Shown here: positions 60,231-64,000 of the stretch, piece by piece | Layout: every line of letters starts with the position of its first letter | Numbering within the stretch: position 1 is the first letter of the stretch | From: Gilliamella sp. wkB7 | Lineage (GTDB): Bacteria > Pseudomonadota > Gammaproteobacteria > Enterobacterales > Orbaceae | NCBI RefSeq assembly: GCF_001693435.1 | Contig: NZ_CM004509.1 | Location: 1,364,001-1,428,000 of the forward strand | Length of the DNA: 64,000 bases | Reading direction: 5' to 3' | Notes under the pieces: model-generated | What the model was told of the DNA's origin: nothing | What the model saw: the letters and a program-made list of their open reading frames with translations, nothing else | The model's database searches: none | Position numbers and translations under genes: made by a program

Positions 60231-62456
60231 ATGAGTGAAATAACTCATGACGGAGTAGAAATCCAGTCACTACGTACATTTACAGAAAGTGCTTATTTAA
60301 ACTACTCAATGTATGTCATTATGGATCGGGCATTACCTTTTATTGGTGACGGTCTAAAACCCGTACAGCGACGTATTGTTTATGCCATGTCCGAATTAGG
60401 GCTAAATGCTCAAGCAAAATTTAAAAAATCAGCACGTACTGTTGGTGATGTGCTCGGTAAATATCACCCGCATGGTGATAGTGCATGTTATGAAGCGATG
60501 GTGTTAATGGCACAGCCATTTTCTTACCGTTACCCACTAGTTGATGGTCAAGGCAACTGGGGGGCACCAGATGATCCTAAATCATTTGCTGCTATGCGTT
60601 ACACCGAATCACGTTTATCAAAATATGCGGAATTATTATTGGGTGAATTAGGACAAGGTACCGTTGATTATACACCTAACTTTGATGGTACTTTGCAAGA
60701 GCCTAAAATGCTACCTGCTCGATTACCAAATATTTTATTAAATGGTACTACGGGTATTGCTGTGGGTATGGCTACAGATATTCCACCGCATAATATCCGT
60801 GAAGTAGCAAATGCTGCCATTATGTTGGCTGATAACCCTAATGCAACTTTAAGTGAAGTGATGGCTCACATTCAAGGGCCAGACTTCCCAACCGAGGCCG
60901 AAATTATTACCTCACCAGAGGATATTGCTAAAATATATAAAACAGGTCGTGGTTCAATTCGCATGCGTGCAGTATGGAAAAAAGAAGACGGTGATATTGT
61001 TATTACCGATCTACCACATCAAGTCTCTGGTGCAAAAATTTTAGAGCAAATTGCATCTCAAATGCGAGCTAAAAAATTACCATTGATTGAAGATTTACGC
61101 GATGAGTCTGATCACGAAAATCCTACTCGATTGGTTATCGTACCTCGTTCTAATCGTGTTGATTTAGAACAAGTAATGAATCACCTTTTTGCCACTACCG
61201 ATCTTGAAAAAAGCTATCGAGTAAATATGAATATGATTGGGCTAGACAATCGCCCATCAGTAAAAGGTTTGGTTGAAATTCTTACTGAATGGTTAGAATA
61301 CCGTCGAGCAACTGTCATACGTCGCATAAATTATCGTTTAGACAAAGTGTTAAAGCGACTACATATTTTAGACGGTCTATTAATTGCTTTTTTAAATATT
61401 GACGAAGTGATTGAAATTATCCGTAATGAGGAAGATCCAAAAGCTGAGTTAATTCGTCGCTTTACTCTGACCGAAATTCAAGCAGAAGCTATTTTAGAGT
61501 TAAAACTTCGTCATTTAGCTAAATTGGAAGAGATGCGAATTAAAGGTGAACAAAACGAACTTGCTAAAGAACGAGATCAGTTACAAGCGTTATTGGCTTC
61601 GCCACGAAAATTAAATAATTTAATTAAAAAAGAGCTACAACAAGATGCCGAAAAATATGGTGATGAGCGTCGTTCACCGATTGTTGAGCGTAGTGAAGCT
61701 AAAGCTATTACAGAACAAGAACTCACACCATCAGAACCTGTCACTGTTGTGTTATCTGAAATGGGCTGGGTGAGATCAGCAAAAGGCCATGATATCGATC
61801 CTGTTGGTTTAAGTTATAAAGCTGGCGATAGTTTTAAAGTTGCAGCCAAAGGTAAAAGCAATCAACCTGTTGTATTCATTGATTCAACTGGTCGAAGTTA
61901 TGCTATTGAGCCAAATACACTACCATCAGCGCGCGGACAAGGTGAACCAATAACGGGTAAACTAGCACTCCCTGCTGGAGCCACAATTGAGCACATGTTA
62001 ATGTCAGCCAATGAAAATCAAAAGTTCTTGTTAGCCTCTAGCGCTGGTTATGGCTTTATTTGTCAATTCAATGATTTAGTTACTCGTAATCGTAATGGTA
62101 AAGCAATAATCAATTTACCAAATGGTGCTAAAGTGCTAACGCCAATTGAGATTCTATCTGAAGATAGCTTATTATTATCCATTACTCAAGCAGGACGAAT
62201 GCTCGTCTTCCCTGTAAAAGATTTACCAGAACTTGCAAAAGGTAAAGGTAATAAAATCATATCATTATCAGGTGCAGAAGACAGCCTTGCTTATATACGA
62301 TTAATCACACCAGAAACATCCTTAACCTTATATGTTGGTAAACGCAAACTTACGCTCAATCCGGCTGATTTAGAAAAATTTAGGGCGGAACGAGCGCGTA
62401 AAGGAACGTCTTTACCACGTGGATTACAAAAAATAGATCGAATTGAGGTAATTTAA
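60231..62456 (+). CDS. parC: DNA topoisomerase IV subunit A
   Basis: The breakage-reunion subunit. It has 741 residues (E. coli 752). The catalytic tyrosine is in [15 protein letters not shown] near residue 124. The quinolone-resistance region [15 protein letters not shown] has the sensitive-type Ser and Glu (E. coli Ser80/Glu84; about 84 and 88 here), so no target-site resistance is visible. The C-terminal beta-pinwheel with degenerate GyrA-box-like repeats follows. djlA starts 4 bases after the stop. Confidence 0.97.
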   Translation: MSEITHDGVEIQSLRTFTESAYLNYSMYVIMDRALPFIGDGLKPVQRRIVYAMSELGLNAQAKFKKSARTVGDVLGKYHPHGDSACYEAMVLMAQPFSYRYPLVDGQGNWGAPDDPKSFAAMRYTESRLSKYAELLLGELGQGTVDYTPNFDGTLQEPKMLPARLPNILLNGTTGIAVGMATDIPPHNIREVANAAIMLADNPNATLSEVMAHIQGPDFPTEAEIITSPEDIAKIYKTGRGSIRMRAVWKKEDGDIVITDLPHQVSGAKILEQIASQMRAKKLPLIEDLRDESDHENPTRLVIVPRSNRVDLEQVMNHLFATTDLEKSYRVNMNMIGLDNRPSVKGLVEILTEWLEYRRATVIRRINYRLDKVLKRLHILDGLLIAFLNIDEVIEIIRNEEDPKAELIRRFTLTEIQAEAILELKLRHLAKLEEMRIKGEQNELAKERDQLQALLASPRKLNNLIKKELQQDAEKYGDERRSPIVERSEAKAITEQELTPSEPVTVVLSEMGWVRSAKGHDIDPVGLSYKAGDSFKVAAKGKSNQPVVFIDSTGRSYAIEPNTLPSARGQGEPITGKLALPAGATIEHMLMSANENQKFLLASSAGYGFICQFNDLVTRNRNGKAIINLPNGAKVLTPIEILSEDSLLLSITQAGRMLVFPVKDLPELAKGKGNKIISLSGAEDSLAYIRLITPETSLTLYVGKRKLTLNPADLEKFRAERARKGTSLPRGLQKIDRIEVI

Positions 62457-62460
62457 TAAT

Positions 62461-63306
62461 ATGTCTTTTATTTGGGCAATAATTACAGGCTTTGTTTTAA
62501 GCATTATATTAAAATCAAATTGGGGGTTTTTACTTGGTCTATTCATTGGTCCAAAACTCTACCAATTTTGTAATAAATTGACTGAACAAGAGCCTAGAGG
62601 AAACCCAAGACTCTACTTAACCGTTGTTTTTGAAGTACTGGGTCATTTAGGTAAATCTAAAGGCGTTGTAACGCAAGATGATATTAATCTTGCTCGTAGA
62701 TTTATGACTCAATTGCAGCTTGATAGCAATAGTCGTCAACTTGCTCAAGACTCCTTTAATCGCGGTAAGGCAAGTGATTACCCACTCAGGGCACGTTTAA
62801 GAGAGTTATATAATCAATATCGTTCTAGACGTAATGTTTTAAATATTTTCTGTGAGCAGCTTATCCAAGCAGCATTAATCGATGGTCGTTTAGATGATAA
62901 AGAGTCAGAAATACTCTTTATTGTTGCCGAGGAATTCAATATTCCACGGCATCAAATGGCAATTTACATTCAAATGATGATGGGTAGTTATCATTTCCAT
63001 CAACAAAATTATAACTACCAAGAGAAACAATATAATCAACATCGACACAGTAATAATAGCTATGGTGGTTATCAAAACAACTCTTCACAACTAAATTTAC
63101 AAAATGCCTATAAAATTCTTGGTGTTGAACCATCTGATGATATTGCTACAATAAAAAGAGCTTATCGTAAATTAATGAATGAACATCATCCTGACAAGTT
63201 AGTATCTAAAGGATTACCAAAAGAGATGCTTGAAGCCGCTAAAAAACGAGCACAAGAAATTCAAGCGGCTTATGATCTAATCAAAGCCTCTCGTGGTTTT
63301 AAATAG
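62461..63306 (+). CDS. djlA: Co-chaperone DjlA (membrane-anchored DnaJ-like protein)
   Basis: A type III membrane protein that stimulates DnaK and, in E. coli, feeds the Rcs pathway. It has 281 residues (E. coli 271). A single N-terminal helix (about 3-31) with glycines characteristic of the DjlA dimerising segment, TerB-like domain (about 50-180, TQDDINLARRFM, ALIDGRLDDKE), a Gln/Asn/Tyr-rich linker near 180-210, and C-terminal J domain with HHPDKL. It starts 4 bases after parC, an unusual neighbour; in E. coli djlA is near lptD/surA. Confidence 0.93.
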   Translation: MSFIWAIITGFVLSIILKSNWGFLLGLFIGPKLYQFCNKLTEQEPRGNPRLYLTVVFEVLGHLGKSKGVVTQDDINLARRFMTQLQLDSNSRQLAQDSFNRGKASDYPLRARLRELYNQYRSRRNVLNIFCEQLIQAALIDGRLDDKESEILFIVAEEFNIPRHQMAIYIQMMMGSYHFHQQNYNYQEKQYNQHRHSNNSYGGYQNNSSQLNLQNAYKILGVEPSDDIATIKRAYRKLMNEHHPDKLVSKGLPKEMLEAAKKRAQEIQAAYDLIKASRGFK

Positions 63307-63320
63307 AGACGATCAATATG

Positions 63321-64000
63321 ATGCACTGGCGCTCAATTCTTAGAATTATAGGTCTATTAATAGCACTCTTGTCGATATTTATGTTAATACCGGCACTGAT
63401 TGCTCTAATCTATCGTGATGGCGCAGGTGCTATATTTGTTCGCTCCTTTTTCGCCGCATTAATATTAGGTTGTTTACTATGGTTACCCAATCGTCACCAA
63501 CGCCATGAACTTAGTACTCGAGAAGGTTTCTTTATCGTCGTATTATTTTGGGTAGTACTCGGTACAATTGGAGCATTTCCCTTTATTTTCGACACCCATA
63601 TTAATTTAAATTTAACCACAGCATTTTTCGAATCGTTTTCCAGCTTAACGACAACAGGTGCAACAACGATTGTACATCTCGATCACCTACCTAAAGCACT
63701 ACTTTTTTATCGGCAATTATTACAATGGTTGGGGGGTATGGGTATTATCGTTTTAGCGGTTGCAATATTACCGTTATTAGGTGTTGGGGGCATGCAGCTT
63801 TATCGAGCTGAAATCCCGGGTCCACAAAAAGACAGCAAAATGCGTCCACGTATTGCCGAAACGGCAAAAACACTGTGGTCAATTTATATTTTACTCACAA
63901 CGCTTTGTGCAATTTGCTTATGGGCTGCCGGAATGAATATTTTTGACGCTGTTTCACACAGTTTTTCAACCATCTCGATGGGTGGATTCTCTACTCACGA
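63321..64000 (+). CDS. trkH: Trk potassium uptake protein TrkH (N-terminal part, runs off the right edge)
   Basis: The potassium-translocating subunit of the Trk system, working with TrkA. The first 226 codons are visible and match E. coli TrkH closely: IIGLLIALLSIFMLIPALIA-type first helix, the first selectivity-filter loop SLTTTGATT, LFYRQLLQWLGGMGII, LGVGGMQLYRAEIPGPQ and RPRIAETAKTLW, ending in SMGGFSTHD, the second filter. ATG 63321 matches E. coli; another ATG directly before it (63318) is in frame. 14 bases after djlA. Confidence 0.96.
   Translation, partial: MHWRSILRIIGLLIALLSIFMLIPALIALIYRDGAGAIFVRSFFAALILGCLLWLPNRHQRHELSTREGFFIVVLFWVVLGTIGAFPFIFDTHINLNLTTAFFESFSSLTTTGATTIVHLDHLPKALLFYRQLLQWLGGMGIIVLAVAILPLLGVGGMQLYRAEIPGPQKDSKMRPRIAETAKTLWSIYILLTTLCAICLWAAGMNIFDAVSHSFSTISMGGFSTH

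Noticed and set aside
60480..60494. Quinolone-resistance change in ParC
   Set aside because: The Ser and Glu equivalent to E. coli Ser80 and Glu84 are both wild type.

Overview
The window is chromosomal DNA of a low-GC gammaproteobacterium. Nearly every core protein reads as a close relative of its Escherichia coli counterpart (DksA, PpnN, PlsB, FdnGHI, MetNIQ, GreA, YhbY, RlmE, FtsH, ParE/ParC, DjlA, TrkH), but the DNA is strongly AT-rich and the gene order is only partly enteric. This fits the Orbaceae (Gilliamella and relatives from insect guts). The family assignment is an inference from protein likeness and base composition, not a database result.

Layout. 1-2.4 kb: end of a polar amino-acid ABC transporter (permease, ATPase) and a convergent MmgE/PrpD protein. 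2.6-10.1 kb: folK, dksA, gluQRS, moaA, ppnN, radA, serB. 10.6-14.0 kb: a very AT-rich accessory island with two intact tandem copies and one decayed copy of a gene for a small exported protein, each preceded by the same short open-frame tail, plus a second exported SH3-like protein. I read this as a graveyard of orphan toxin-tail/immunity cassettes. 14.0-20.4 kb: a HxlR regulator and divergent quinone-reductase-like flavoprotein, rsmB, a Na+/H+ antiporter-family carrier, a small reading frame broken only by three TGA codons, ydiB and aroD. 20.8-33.4 kb: plsB, a respiratory formate dehydrogenase operon with fdhE, and an ABC importer with two substrate-binding paralogues. 33.5-43.3 kb: a NADAR gene, a complete rRNA operon on the minus strand (16S, tRNA-Glu, 23S, 5S) with recognisable promoters and terminator, gmhB and the metNIQ operon with MetJ boxes. 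43.4-52.1 kb: trmO, hslO-hslR, a YicH-like AsmA protein, greA, yhbY, rlmE, ftsH, folP. 52.5-64 kb: ubiA, a dmsABC operon with its chaperone, parE-parC, djlA and the start of trkH.

How it fits together. The window carries two molybdenum (bis-MGD) respiratory enzymes: formate dehydrogenase as electron donor and a DMSO-reductase-type enzyme as electron acceptor. It also carries the first Moco gene (moaA) and two dedicated maturation factors (FdhE, the DmsD/TorD-like chaperone). Together these suggest anaerobic or microaerobic formate-to-S/N-oxide respiration. A near-consensus FNR box lies upstream of fdnG. The formate dehydrogenase has cysteine where E. coli has selenocysteine. Methionine import is under an evident MetJ operator. 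The housekeeping remainder is ordinary; the island at 10.6-14.0 kb and the TGA-interrupted frame at 18.2 kb are the least explained parts.
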